Source of the DNA: Thermomonas fusca DSM 15424
Lineage (GTDB): Bacteria; Pseudomonadota; Gammaproteobacteria; Xanthomonadales; Xanthomonadaceae
Direction: 5' to 3'
DNA: 64,000 bases
Assembly (NCBI RefSeq): GCF_000423885.1
Contig: NZ_AUIV01000005.1
Location: forward strand, 62,001-126,000
A program made the position numbers and the translations under genes. Numbering within the stretch: position 1 is the first letter of the stretch; each line of letters starts with the position of its first letter. Of this stretch, positions 56,658 to 64,000 are shown in pieces. A model generated the notes under the pieces. The model did not search any database, had not been told where the DNA came from, and saw nothing but the letters and a program-made list of their open reading frames with translations.

Positions 56658-57310
56658 CCCGACCCACCCCGATCAGCGTGTTCCTGGTGGACGACCAGAC
56701 CCTGGTGCGCCAGGGCATCCGTTCGCTGCTCGCCCTGGCTGAAGGGATCGAAGTGGTGGCGGAAGCCTCCGACGGCCGCCAAGCGGTGGAGCGCATCCCG
56801 GAAGTGAAGCCAGACGTGGTGCTGATGGACATGCGGATGCCGGCGATGTCCGGGCTGGAGGCGCTGCAGGCGATGGGGCGCGCCGGCACCCTGCCGCCCA
56901 CCATCATCCTCACCACGTTCGACGACGACGCGCTGGTGCTGGCGGGAATCAAGGCCGGCGCCAAGGGCTACCTGCTCAAGGACGTGTCGCTGGAGCAGCT
57001 GGTGAGTGCCATCCAGGCCGTGGCCGGCGGCGGCTCGCTGGTGCAGCCGGCGGTGACCCAGCGCCTGCTGTCGGGGCTGGAGCACATGCGCAACGAGTTC
57101 GTCAGCCTCGATCGCCCGGACCCGCTGACCGATCGCGAGACCGAGATCCTGCGGCTGATGGCCTCGGGCTTTTCCAACAAGGAGATCGCCAATTCGCTGG
57201 GCGTGGCCGAGGGCACCATCAAGAACCACGTATCCAACATCCTCAGCAAGCTGGGCGTGCGCGACCGCACCCGTGCGGTGCTCAAGGCGTTCGAGCTGCA
57301 GCTGGTCTGA
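56654..57310 (+). CDS. NarL/LuxR family response regulator
   Basis: This 218-residue partner of the upstream kinase has a receiver domain with D13/D14 and phosphoacceptor D59 (VVLMDMRMP) and a GYLLKD output helix. A LuxR-type helix-turn-helix follows (LTDRETEILRLMASGFSNKEIANSLGVAEGTIKNHVSNILSKLG, about 150-193). The ATG overlaps the kinase stop. Targets are not evident; the gene just downstream has a separate promoter candidate. Confidence 0.95.
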   Translation: MTRPTPISVFLVDDQTLVRQGIRSLLALAEGIEVVAEASDGRQAVERIPEVKPDVVLMDMRMPAMSGLEALQAMGRAGTLPPTIILTTFDDDALVLAGIKAGAKGYLLKDVSLEQLVSAIQAVAGGGSLVQPAVTQRLLSGLEHMRNEFVSLDRPDPLTDRETEILRLMASGFSNKEIANSLGVAEGTIKNHVSNILSKLGVRDRTRAVLKAFELQLV

Positions 57311-57423
57311 CCGGCGCCCGCCCGGTGCCCGCCCGCGTCAGGCGCGGGCGGCGCTGTCCGGATTGGTGGCCGCCGTCGCGTTTTTTCGCCTCCATCCCCT
57401 CGCCGCCGATGGCTGCAGTTTGT

Positions 57424-57429
57424 TAGGAT
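57424..57429 (+). promoter_or_regulatory. Possible -10 of the SRPBCC protein gene
   Basis: TAGGAT in TTTGTTAGGATGGCC lies 52 bases before the ATG in a 171-base gap. The -35 is not clear, and the rest of the gap shows only GC-rich inverted repeats near 57330-57350. Confidence 0.3.
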
Positions 57430-57481
57430 GGCCGGTCTGTGCGGCTCAAGGCCGCTGGCGGCCTTTCCCGGAGATTCCTGA

Positions 57482-58543
57482 ATGACTCGTTTGCTCGAGA
57501 TCCTGATTTCGCTCGCAATCGTCGTGGCGCTGTACCTGGTGGTCGGCATCGCATTGCCGTCTTCGCGCCACCTGGTGGAGAAGATCGAAACCAACCGCAA
57601 GCTCACCATCGTGTTCGATACCCTCAACAGCTTCCGTCGCTTCAAGGACTGGAACACGGTGGTGCTGCGCGACCCGCGCATGCAGGTCACCCTGTCCGGT
57701 CCCGAGGAGGGCGAGGGTGCCCAGCTCGACTACGTGTCGGAAAAGAAGGGCGTGGGCACTGGCTCGTGGAAGATCGTCGAGAGCGTGCCGCGCGAAAAGA
57801 TCGCGTTCGCGATCGAGAACGAGGAGCGCGGCAGCAACAAGCGCACCGCGTTCACCTTCAAGCCGACTGGCCGCAACAACCGCAACGTCGAGATTACCCA
57901 GACCTACGACGTCGATTACGGCTGGAACCTGATCGGCCGCTACGCCGGCATGTACGTCACCCGCCACGTGGGCGACGACATGAAGATGGGCCTGACCCGC
58001 CTGGTCAACATGCTGGCCGCGGTGCCGAACGTCGACTACGCGATCAAGGACAGCAAGATGACCACCCCGAAGGTGGTCGATCGTCCGGCCGAAGACCTGC
58101 TGGTCGTCAGCGCGGGTGCGGTCGAGCGTGGCAACGCGCAGATCCAGGCGTCGATGACCTCCAACAGCGAGTGGATCAAGCGCGTGATCGACGCCAACGG
58201 CCTTGAAGCGGTTGGCCCGCTGCGCATCGTCACCACCGACCTGGGCCGCGAAACCTACACCTTCGACGTGGTCCAGCCGGTCCGCAAGAAGGACGGCAGC
58301 GCCATCGCCAGCGTCGCCACCCAGGGCCCCGTGCAGCACGTGCAGAGCCCGGCGGCGAAGGCCGTGGTGGCTTCGTACACCGGCTACATGGCGGAGCTGG
58401 AGAACGTCCGCAACGCGCTGCGCGCCTGGGCTGCGACCCACGGCCACGAAGTGAAGGACCGCGCCTTCGAGGACTACAAGTCCGGCGTGGCGGGGGCCTT
58501 CACCGAGAACGGCCAGTTCGACGTCTACTGGCCGGTGAAGTAA
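57482..58543 (+). CDS. Membrane-anchored SRPBCC domain protein
   Basis: This 353-residue protein starts with a transmembrane anchor (LLEILISLAIVVALYLVVGIAL). An SRPBCC/polyketide-cyclase-like domain (about 30-185, with FDTLNSFRRFKDWNTVVLRDP and GSWKIVESVPREKIAF) is followed by a second part resembling the GyrI-like small-molecule-binding domain (about 195-350). Both folds bind hydrophobic or aromatic ligands, so a ligand-binding role is likely; no enzyme activity is indicated. It is one of several such two-domain proteins in xanthomonads. Confidence 0.75.
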   Translation: MTRLLEILISLAIVVALYLVVGIALPSSRHLVEKIETNRKLTIVFDTLNSFRRFKDWNTVVLRDPRMQVTLSGPEEGEGAQLDYVSEKKGVGTGSWKIVESVPREKIAFAIENEERGSNKRTAFTFKPTGRNNRNVEITQTYDVDYGWNLIGRYAGMYVTRHVGDDMKMGLTRLVNMLAAVPNVDYAIKDSKMTTPKVVDRPAEDLLVVSAGAVERGNAQIQASMTSNSEWIKRVIDANGLEAVGPLRIVTTDLGRETYTFDVVQPVRKKDGSAIASVATQGPVQHVQSPAAKAVVASYTGYMAELENVRNALRAWAATHGHEVKDRAFEDYKSGVAGAFTENGQFDVYWPVK

Positions 58544-58570
58544 GCGCATCGCGCAAGCCATCGCGATACC

Positions 58571-58606
58571 CGCAAACGCCGCGTCCTGACGCGGCGTTTG
58601 CATTTG
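58571..58606 (+). terminator. Intrinsic terminator after the SRPBCC gene
   Basis: GCAAACGCCGCGTC (58572-58585) and GACGCGGCGTTTGC (58588-58601) form a near-perfect 13-pair stem, followed by ATTTGT. It precedes the DUF423 gene. Confidence 0.8.
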
Positions 58607-58622
58607 TGCCGCCCCCTGCAGG

Positions 58623-58628
58623 CAGAAT
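58623..58628 (+). promoter_or_regulatory. -10 hexamer six bases before the DUF423 ATG
   Basis: CAGAAT followed by six bases and the ATG at 58635. The geometry equals that before era and the TrhA-like gene. No ribosome-binding site is visible. Confidence 0.35.
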
Positions 58629-58634
58629 GCACGC

Positions 58635-59009
58635 ATGAACAGCCACGGCGCCCCCGCCTTCGTCGTCTACCGGCGCTACCTCGCCGCCATCGGCAGCCTG
58701 CTTGCCGCGCTGGCGGTGGCACTGTCGGCCTACGCCATGCATGCAGCCGCCCCGGAAGCGCAGCCGCGCTTGCTGCAGGCGGCGGTGTTCGCCTTCGCCC
58801 ACGGCATGGCCCTGACTGCGCTGGCGCCCCTGGCGCAACGGCCCACTGGGTTGCTGGCATTGGCCATGCTGCTGGGCGGGGTGTTCCTGTTCTGCGGCAG
58901 CCTGTTGGCGGTGGTGGTGCTGGGGCTGGCGCCGACGCTGGCGCCGTTTGGCGGCGCGCTGATGATCAGCGGCTGGCTGTTGCACGCCTACGACCGGTTG
59001 CGAGGCTGA
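58635..59009 (+). CDS. DUF423 (YwdK-like) membrane protein
   Basis: This 124-residue protein has four hydrophobic segments (YLAAIGSLLAALAVALSAYAM, LLQAAVFAFAHGMALTALAPL, LLALAMLLGGVFLFCGSLLAVVVL and FGGALMISGWLLHAY). The AFAHGMALTAL histidine and the FGGALMISGW motif are DUF423 features. The family is widespread and uncharacterised. alkA follows 13 bases later, so the two may be cotranscribed. Confidence 0.85.
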   Translation: MNSHGAPAFVVYRRYLAAIGSLLAALAVALSAYAMHAAAPEAQPRLLQAAVFAFAHGMALTALAPLAQRPTGLLALAMLLGGVFLFCGSLLAVVVLGLAPTLAPFGGALMISGWLLHAYDRLRG

Positions 59010-59022
59010 GGGGGACGGGATC

Positions 59023-59688
59023 ATGGCGCGTGGATTCGATGTGGAAGCGGCGTTCGCGCATCTGTGCAAACGCGATCGCAAGCTGGGCGCGTGGATGCGT
59101 CGGCTGGAGCCGATCGCGGCCAATCCGCAGTGGCGCAAGCCCTTCGACCCGGTCGATGCGCTGGCCCGCGCCATCCTCTACCAGCAGCTCAGCGGCAAGG
59201 CGGCGGCGACCATCGTCGGCCGCGTCGAGACCGCGATCGGCAGCGACCGCTTCCACTGCGACACGCTGGCGCGCATCGACGATGCCGCGCTGCGCGGTTG
59301 CGGCGTGTCCGGCAACAAGCTGCTCGCCCTGCGCGACCTGGCGCGGCGCGAGGAAGCGGATGAAATCCCCAGCCTGCGGCGGATGGCGGCGATGAGCGAC
59401 GACGACATCGTCGCCGCGCTGGTGCCGATCCGCGGGATCGGCCGCTGGACCGTGGAGATGATGCTGATGTTCCGGCTCGGCCGTCCCGACGTGCTGCCGA
59501 TCGACGACCTCGGCATCCGCAAGGGCGCGCAGGCGGTGGACAAGCTGGACGCGATGCCGACGCCGAAGCAGCTGGCGGCGCGCGGCGAAGCCTGGAGACC
59601 GTACCGCAGCTACGCCAGCTTCTACCTGTGGCGGATCGCCGATGCCGCCGCGGGCGCGAAACAGGCAGTTGCGCGTTCGCAGGACTGA
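59023..59688 (+). CDS. alkA: DNA-3-methyladenine glycosylase, AlkA type
   Basis: This base-excision enzyme removes alkylated purines. The 221-residue protein is a bare HhH-GPD domain without the Ada-like N-terminal part of E. coli AlkA. The helix-hairpin-helix PIRGIGRWTVEMMLMFRLGRPDVLPIDDLGIRKG carries the catalytic Asp, most likely D152. A QQLSGKAAATIVGR segment is the conserved first helix. A GGGGGACGGGAT site precedes the ATG. Confidence 0.9.
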   Translation: MARGFDVEAAFAHLCKRDRKLGAWMRRLEPIAANPQWRKPFDPVDALARAILYQQLSGKAAATIVGRVETAIGSDRFHCDTLARIDDAALRGCGVSGNKLLALRDLARREEADEIPSLRRMAAMSDDDIVAALVPIRGIGRWTVEMMLMFRLGRPDVLPIDDLGIRKGAQAVDKLDAMPTPKQLAARGEAWRPYRSYASFYLWRIADAAAGAKQAVARSQD

Positions 59689-59700
59689 GCGCCACGGCGG

Positions 59701-60090
59701 TCAGGCGACGACCTTGGCACCGGCTTCCTGCAGCAGCCTGCGCAGTTCGTGGCGATGGCAATGCGCCTCGTCCTCGCAGTAGCAGCCCACGCTGAAATCC
59801 GTGCCCTGCGACAGTGCCGCAAGCAGCGCGATGGCATGCGCGGCATCGGGACGCTTCATCTCGCTGCGGTAATGCCTGAAGAAATTGGCCCAATCCTTGG
59901 CGGTGACGGCGGCATGGGCAATGTCCATCGCCGCCTGGCTGGGCGCCACGGTGGGCAGCCAGACGTCGTAGAAGTCGCGCTTGGCGAATTCGGACTTCGG
60001 CACGCCGCGCGGCGGCCGCCGCACGGTGCCGATCCGCAGTCCTTCCGCAGGCAGTCGCGGGGTGCCGAGGCGGACGATGCGAACGGACAT
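59701..60090 (-). CDS. DUF488 family protein
   Basis: This 129-residue protein begins IVRLGTPRLPAEGLRIGTVRRPPRGVP and has the FFRHYRSEMKRPDAAHAIALLAALSQG region and a Cys/His-rich C-terminal motif (CYCEDEAHCHRHELRRLL), typical of DUF488. The ATG at 60090 has GAGGA 7 bases upstream and is preferred over 60117. Its role is unknown. It is convergent with alkA across 12 bases. Confidence 0.85.
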   Translation of the reverse strand: MSVRIVRLGTPRLPAEGLRIGTVRRPPRGVPKSEFAKRDFYDVWLPTVAPSQAAMDIAHAAVTAKDWANFFRHYRSEMKRPDAAHAIALLAALSQGTDFSVGCYCEDEAHCHRHELRRLLQEAGAKVVA

Positions 60091-60225
60091 GCGGGGTTCC
60101 TCGGCAGTGGCCGCCATCGAGGGTAGCGCAGCGTTTGCATGGCCGCCGCGGATTCAGCCCGCGGTTGAACTTTTTCCAGTGATAGGCGTCACAATTTGCT
60201 TTCCGGCAGTCGATGGAGCGAATGG

Positions 60226-61233
60226 ATGCGAAAGACGATGTTGGCGGCGGCGTTGACGCTGGGCTTCATGTCGATGCCGCTGCAGGCGCAGCAGGCCGCG
60301 CCGCCGGCAGACGGCATCCGCACCGAGGCCACCGTGGTGGTGGAGGGCGAGCAGCCGGGCCCCGGCCTGTGGCTGGTGCGCAAGGGCAGCCACGACCTCT
60401 ACGTCCTCGGCACGCTGCGGCCGCTGCCGATGAAGATGCAGTGGCAGTCCGCGCAGCTGCAGCAGGTGCTGGCGCAAGCGCAGGAAGTGATCCGCATGCG
60501 CGGCGTGCAGATCGATGCTGACGTGGGCTTTTTCAGGGGCTTGCTGCTGATGCCCAAGCTGCTGGGCGCGCGCAACAATCCCGATGACAGGAAACTGCAA
60601 CAGGTGGTGTCGCCTGCTTCCTATGCGCGCTGGCAGACGCTGAAGGCGCGCTACATCGGCAGCGACGGTGGCGTGGAGAAGCGCCGCCCGCTGTTCGCCG
60701 CGCAGGAGTTGTACTCGGCGGCGATGAAGAAAAGCGGCTTGGACACCCACGACCTGGCCTGGCCGGTGGTCGCTGAGGCGATCAAGGCGCACAGCCCCAC
60801 GGTCACGGTGGTGAAGGAAACCATCGTCATCAAGGATCCCAAGCCGCTGCTCAAGGAATGGTCGAAGACGACGCTGGACGATCTGGCCTGCTTCGACAGC
60901 ACCATGACCCATATCGAGACCGACCTCGACGCCATGCGCGCCCGCGCCAATGCCTGGGCCACCGGCGATGTCGCCGCGCTGCGCGCGCTGCCGCCGGCTT
61001 ACCGGTGGGAGGCGTGCAGCAATGCGATCACCGAAGCCGGCATCGGCAAGCGGCTGGGCTACGGCGATGCACAGCGCAAGCTGCGCGCCAAATGGCTGGT
61101 GGCAGCCGAAGCGGCGCTGGAACGCAATACGGTGAGCTTCGCCACGCTGGCGCTCAGCGACATGCTGGGCACGGATGGCTATCTGGCCGCGCTGCAAGCC
61201 AAGGGCTATACGGTGATCGCGCCGGACGAGTGA
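60226..61233 (+). CDS. Secreted TraB/GumN family protein with degenerate active site
   Basis: This is a 335-residue protein with a signal peptide (LAAALTLGFMSMPLQAQQ) and a TraB/GumN domain. The start of the domain (GLWLVRKGSHDLYVLGTLRPLP, from about 47) keeps the family shape, but the GTxH metal motif is GTLR, and the second GxxH near the C-terminus is replaced by ALSD before MLGTDGYLAALQAKGYTV. It is therefore probably non-catalytic. GGAG lies 8 bases before the ATG at 60226. Confidence 0.82.
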   Translation: MRKTMLAAALTLGFMSMPLQAQQAAPPADGIRTEATVVVEGEQPGPGLWLVRKGSHDLYVLGTLRPLPMKMQWQSAQLQQVLAQAQEVIRMRGVQIDADVGFFRGLLLMPKLLGARNNPDDRKLQQVVSPASYARWQTLKARYIGSDGGVEKRRPLFAAQELYSAAMKKSGLDTHDLAWPVVAEAIKAHSPTVTVVKETIVIKDPKPLLKEWSKTTLDDLACFDSTMTHIETDLDAMRARANAWATGDVAALRALPPAYRWEACSNAITEAGIGKRLGYGDAQRKLRAKWLVAAEAALERNTVSFATLALSDMLGTDGYLAALQAKGYTVIAPDE

Positions 61234-61266
61234 GCCCAGGCTGGCGGATGCGGCCGCGTTGCGCAG

Positions 61267-63171
61267 TCAGGATGCAGCCTGCGCGCGCGGCGCCTGCAGC
61301 AGATCCGGCCAGCGCTTCAGCACCGCCGCGCGGATGCCGGCCGCGTCCAGCCCGGCTTCGGCCAGCAGGTCTTCGCGGCTGGCGTGGTGCTGGAAGGCAT
61401 CGGGCAGGCCGAGGTGCAGGATCGGCAGGCCCATGCCTTCGGCGGCCAGCAGTTCGGCCACGCCGCTGCCGGCCCCGCCTGCCACCACGTTGTCTTCAAG
61501 GGTAACGAAGCCTTCGTGGCTGTTCGCAAGTTCAAGGATCAGCGCGCGGTCCAGCGGTTTGACGAAGCGCATGTTGACCACGGTGAGGCCAAGTTCCTCG
61601 CCCACCTGCTGCGCTGCCGGCACCAGCGCACCGAATGCGAGCAGGGCGATCCGCGCACCGCTGCGGCGCAGCTGCGCCTTGCCGATCGGCAGCATGTCCA
61701 GACTCGGTTGCACCGCCAAGCCGGGGCCGCTGCCGCGCGGGTAGCGCACCGCGGCAGGGCCGGGGTGATGGTGGCCGGTGGAGAGCATCTGTCGGCATTC
61801 GTTTTCGTCGGCCGGCGCCATCACCAGCATGTTCGGCACGCAGCGCAGGTAGCTGAGGTCGAGGTTGCCGGCATGGGTGGCGCCGTCCGGGCCGACCACG
61901 CCGCCGCGGTCGATGGCGAACAGCACGTCCAGGTTCTGGATGGCGACGTCGTGCACCAGTTGATCGTAGCCGCGCTGCAGGAAGGTGGAGTAGATCGCCA
62001 CGACGGGTTTGGCACCTTCGCAGGCCATGCCCGCGGCCAGCGTCACCGCGTGCTGCTCCGCGATGGCGACGTCGAAATAGCGGTCCGGATACTCTTGGCT
62101 GAAACGCACCAGGCCCGAGCCTTCGCGCATCGCCGGGGTGATGCCGAGCAGCTTGGGATCGCTTGCTGCCATGTCGCAGAGCCAGTCGCCGAACACGTCG
62201 GTGTAGGTGGGCTTCTTCGCCGCGGGCTTGCCGACCACACCGATGGTGGGGTCGAACGGGCTGACCGCGTGGTAGCCGATCTGGTCGCCTTCGGCCAATT
62301 CGTAGCCCTTGCCCTTGGTGGTGATGACGTGCAGCAGCTGCGGGCCGCGCAGGCCCTTCAGCGTCTTCAGGGTCTGCAGCAGGGCGTCGGTGTCGTGGCC
62401 GTCGATCGGGCCGGTGTAATGGAAGCCCATCTGTTCGAACAGGGTGGACGGCACGAACATGCCCTTCCAGTGTTCTTCCCAGCGCTTGACGAAGCGCGCC
62501 GGCGGGTTGCGCTTGTCGCCCAGCAGCTTCTTGCCGCCTTCGCGAATGGCGTTGAGGGTGCGGTTGCCGGACATGCGCCCGAGCATCTTGGTCAGCCCGC
62601 CCACCGCCTCGCTGATCGACATGCGGTTGTCGTTGAGGATCACCAGGATGTCCGGTTCCTCGTCCATGCCGCCGGCGTGGCCGAGTGCTTCCCAGGCCAT
62701 GCCCGCGGTCATCGCGCCATCGCCGATCACCGCCACGATCCGGCGGTCGATGCCGGCGCGCGCATTGGCGATGGCCATGCCCAGCGCGGCCGAGATCGAG
62801 GTCGAGGAGTGGCCGACGCCGAAAGTGTCGTATTCGCTTTCCTCGCGCTTGGGGAACGGCGCCACGCCGTCCTTCTGCTTGACCGTGTGGATGCGGTCGC
62901 GGCGGCCGGTGAGGATCTTGTGCGGGTAGCACTGGTGGCCCACGTCCCAGACGATGCGATCGTGCGGCGTGTCGTACAGGTAATGCAGGACGGTGGTCAG
63001 CTCCACCACGCCCAAGCCCGCGCCGAAATGCCCGCCGGACTTGCCTACCGATTCGATCAGGAACGCGCGCAGCTCGTCGGCCACTGCGCGAATGTCGGCT
63101 TCCGGCAGTTGGCGCAGGTCGGCGGGGTTGTCGATTTTCGACAACAGGGGATAGCGGGACGCATCGATCAT
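61267..63171 (-). CDS. dxs: 1-Deoxy-D-xylulose-5-phosphate synthase
   Basis: DXS condenses pyruvate and glyceraldehyde 3-phosphate with thiamine diphosphate, the first step of the MEP isoprenoid pathway. The 634 residues contain GKSGGHFGAGLGVVELTTVLHY, the ThDP-binding GDGAMTAGMAWEALGHAG...NDN motif, and AIAEQHAVTLAAGMA with the catalytic Glu of the second domain. The ATG at 63171 matches family length. GACAAT lies six bases upstream of the ATG. Confidence 0.97.
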   Translation of the reverse strand: MIDASRYPLLSKIDNPADLRQLPEADIRAVADELRAFLIESVGKSGGHFGAGLGVVELTTVLHYLYDTPHDRIVWDVGHQCYPHKILTGRRDRIHTVKQKDGVAPFPKREESEYDTFGVGHSSTSISAALGMAIANARAGIDRRIVAVIGDGAMTAGMAWEALGHAGGMDEEPDILVILNDNRMSISEAVGGLTKMLGRMSGNRTLNAIREGGKKLLGDKRNPPARFVKRWEEHWKGMFVPSTLFEQMGFHYTGPIDGHDTDALLQTLKTLKGLRGPQLLHVITTKGKGYELAEGDQIGYHAVSPFDPTIGVVGKPAAKKPTYTDVFGDWLCDMAASDPKLLGITPAMREGSGLVRFSQEYPDRYFDVAIAEQHAVTLAAGMACEGAKPVVAIYSTFLQRGYDQLVHDVAIQNLDVLFAIDRGGVVGPDGATHAGNLDLSYLRCVPNMLVMAPADENECRQMLSTGHHHPGPAAVRYPRGSGPGLAVQPSLDMLPIGKAQLRRSGARIALLAFGALVPAAQQVGEELGLTVVNMRFVKPLDRALILELANSHEGFVTLEDNVVAGGAGSGVAELLAAEGMGLPILHLGLPDAFQHHASREDLLAEAGLDAAGIRAAVLKRWPDLLQAPRAQAAS

Positions 63172-63177
63172 CCGCCT

Positions 63178-63183
63178 ATTGTC
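63178..63183 (-). promoter_or_regulatory. -10 hexamer six bases before the dxs ATG
   Basis: On the minus strand GACAAT is followed by AGGCGG and the ATG. Either AGG is a weak ribosome-binding site or, as in other genes here, the transcript is leaderless. Confidence 0.35.
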
Positions 63184-63231
63184 GCGCTGCGGCGGGGTGC
63201 GGGCAATGTGAAGGCCGGGTCCGGAACGCAC

Positions 63232-63253
63232 GGGGCCCGCGGTCGCGGGCCCC
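63232..63253 (-). terminator. GC-rich hairpin after the HMA-like gene
   Basis: GGGGCCCGCG (63232-63241) and CGCGGGCCCC (63244-63253) are perfect inverted copies. There is no T tract, so termination is uncertain; it is 27 bases past the HMA-like gene stop. Confidence 0.4.
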
Positions 63254-63280
63254 GGCGCGCATCCGGCGGGGCGCGCGCAA

Positions 63281-63517
63281 TCAGCCGCAGCTGCCGCAGC
63301 AGGTGGTGCCTTCGGCGTGCTCGGGCGCCAGCGTGGCGGGGAAGCCGGCGGCGCGCAGGGCATCGCTGATGTCGTTTTCCTTCAGGCCGCTTTCCACCAG
63401 CAGGCGGCCGCGGCCGATGTTGGCGGTGATCTTGGCCTGCGGGTCCAGCGCGTGCACGGCGAAGGCGATGGAGCGGGCAGTGGCTTCGTCAACGAGGCCC
63501 AGGACGTCGAACAGCAT
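63281..63517 (-). CDS. Small HMA-fold protein with C-terminal CCGSCG
   Basis: This 78-residue protein has a ferredoxin-like, heavy-metal-associated (HMA) layout: a VLGLVDEATARSIAFAVHAL helix, an ITANIGRGRLLVESGL strand pair and an ISDALRAAGFPATL helix. The usual CxxC of the first loop is replaced by VDEATAR. Three cysteines sit at the very end instead (C73, C74 and C77). A GGAG site lies 7 bases before the ATG at 63517. It may bind a metal through its tail (inference). Confidence 0.75.
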   Translation of the reverse strand: MLFDVLGLVDEATARSIAFAVHALDPQAKITANIGRGRLLVESGLKENDISDALRAAGFPATLAPEHAEGTTCCGSCG

Positions 63518-63710
63518 GAGGAAACTCCAGAAGATGGCGGGACGCGCTGTGCGCGGTGCCGCCATGATCGGCAGGCGCTGTCGTCGCTGCCTTGACCGGG
63601 ATCAGCCGAAGGGCGCGCGAAATCGAAGGTTCTGGGCAGGAAGGGTTTCGGCCGCGACCGCGAGCGCCGGCGCTGGGTGAAGCCCCGCCCGCAGGGATGA
63701 GGGGCCGACG

Positions 63711-64000
63711 TCAGGCCTGCGCGGCCTGCGCGCGCAGCTGCGCGGCGCGCGCATGGCCCAGATAGCGGTGGATGCCGGCGCGGGCGAGGTAGAGCAGCGG
63801 GATCAGCGCGATGGCCGCGAGCATCTTGTAGGCGTAGTTCAGCGAGCCCACCGCCAGGAACAGCGAGGTGGGCCAACGCTGCGGGCCGAGGACGAAGGCG
63901 ATGTACAGCACCACGAAGCTGTCCACCAGCTGCGACACCGCGGTGGAGCCGGTGGCGCGCAGCCAGGCGTGGCGCTCGCCGGTGCGGCGACGGATCTGAT
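63711..64000 (-). CDS. Queuosine precursor transporter YhhQ/VUT family (3' part)
   Basis: This is the C-terminal about 96 residues of a VUT-family membrane protein, reaching the window edge. The segment RRTGERHAWLRATGSTAVSQLVDSFVVLYIAFVLG and the LNYAYKMLAAIALIPLLYLARAGI helix match E. coli YhhQ and related 7-cyano-7-deazaguanine transporters. An Ala/Arg-rich tail follows. The N-terminal part lies beyond base 64000. Confidence 0.88.
   Translation of the reverse strand, partial: QIRRRTGERHAWLRATGSTAVSQLVDSFVVLYIAFVLGPQRWPTSLFLAVGSLNYAYKMLAAIALIPLLYLARAGIHRYLGHARAAQLRAQAAQA

Noticed and set aside
61384..63369. 661-codon plus-strand open frame
   Set aside because: Antisense to dxs, which has full ThDP motifs.

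Overview
The window is strongly GC-rich, gene-dense chromosomal DNA from a gammaproteobacterium of the Xanthomonadaceae type (Thermomonas/Lysobacter/Luteimonas-like). This rests on the protein families and on gene orders such as mltG-tmk-holB-pilZ, rpoE-rseA-mucD-lepA-lepB-DUF4845-rnc-era-recO and miaA-hfq-hflX-hflK-hflC-DUF2065-purA. No insertion sequence, prophage, CRISPR array, rRNA or tRNA gene was seen.

Layout. 0-2.8 kb: end of mltG, then tmk, holB and pilZ. 3.0-8.4 kb: a four-gene operon with a YtrA-type GntR repressor, an ABC ATPase, an unusual membrane protein and an S9 peptidase, headed by a perfect 10-3-10 palindrome. 8.4-10.5 kb: a FadB/FadJ-type beta-oxidation enzyme on the minus strand. 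10.6-19.5 kb: sigma-E, anti-sigma and HtrA protease, then lepA, lepB, a pilin-like small protein, rnc, era and recO. 19.5-20.7 kb (minus): rnk, an Mth938-like gene and yhbY. 20.8-32.5 kb: rlmE, ftsH, folP, putP, miaA, hfq, hflX, hflKC, a DUF2065 gene and purA, a set rich in RNA modification and FtsH-centred membrane proteolysis.

32.6-36.1 kb is accessory-like. It holds a secreted low-complexity protein and a secreted subtilisin on the minus strand, divergent from an ECF sigma/anti-sigma pair, with a 16-bp palindrome between them. An orphan flagellar-rod-like small protein and a TrhA/hemolysin III homologue follow. 37-43 kb: an M1 aminopeptidase convergent with a large TonB receptor, sharing one bidirectional terminator. 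43-46.5 kb: gcvP behind a tandem glycine riboswitch. 46.5-52.2 kb: a Bcr/CflA exporter, an AdiC-like permease, a stand-alone Rieske oxygenase and an M2 (ACE-like) dipeptidase. 52.3-55.3 kb: the minCDE division-site operon, flanked by a small HEAGH protein and a GNAT acetyltransferase. 55.5-57.3 kb: a NarL-type two-component pair. 57.5-64 kb: an SRPBCC membrane protein, DUF423, AlkA, DUF488, a degenerate TraB/GumN protein, dxs, a small HMA-fold protein with displaced cysteines, and the end of a queuosine-precursor transporter (VUT/YhhQ).

Regulation visible in the DNA includes a YtrA operator, a sigma-E promoter before rpoE, a tandem glycine riboswitch, several intrinsic terminators and a GTAG-type REP-like hairpin. 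Several genes without a clear ribosome-binding site have a -10-like hexamer five or six bases before the start codon, which suggests leaderless mRNAs. The best candidates for something undescribed are the YtrA/ABC/S9-peptidase operon and the subtilisin / secreted protein / ECF sigma / anti-sigma island.
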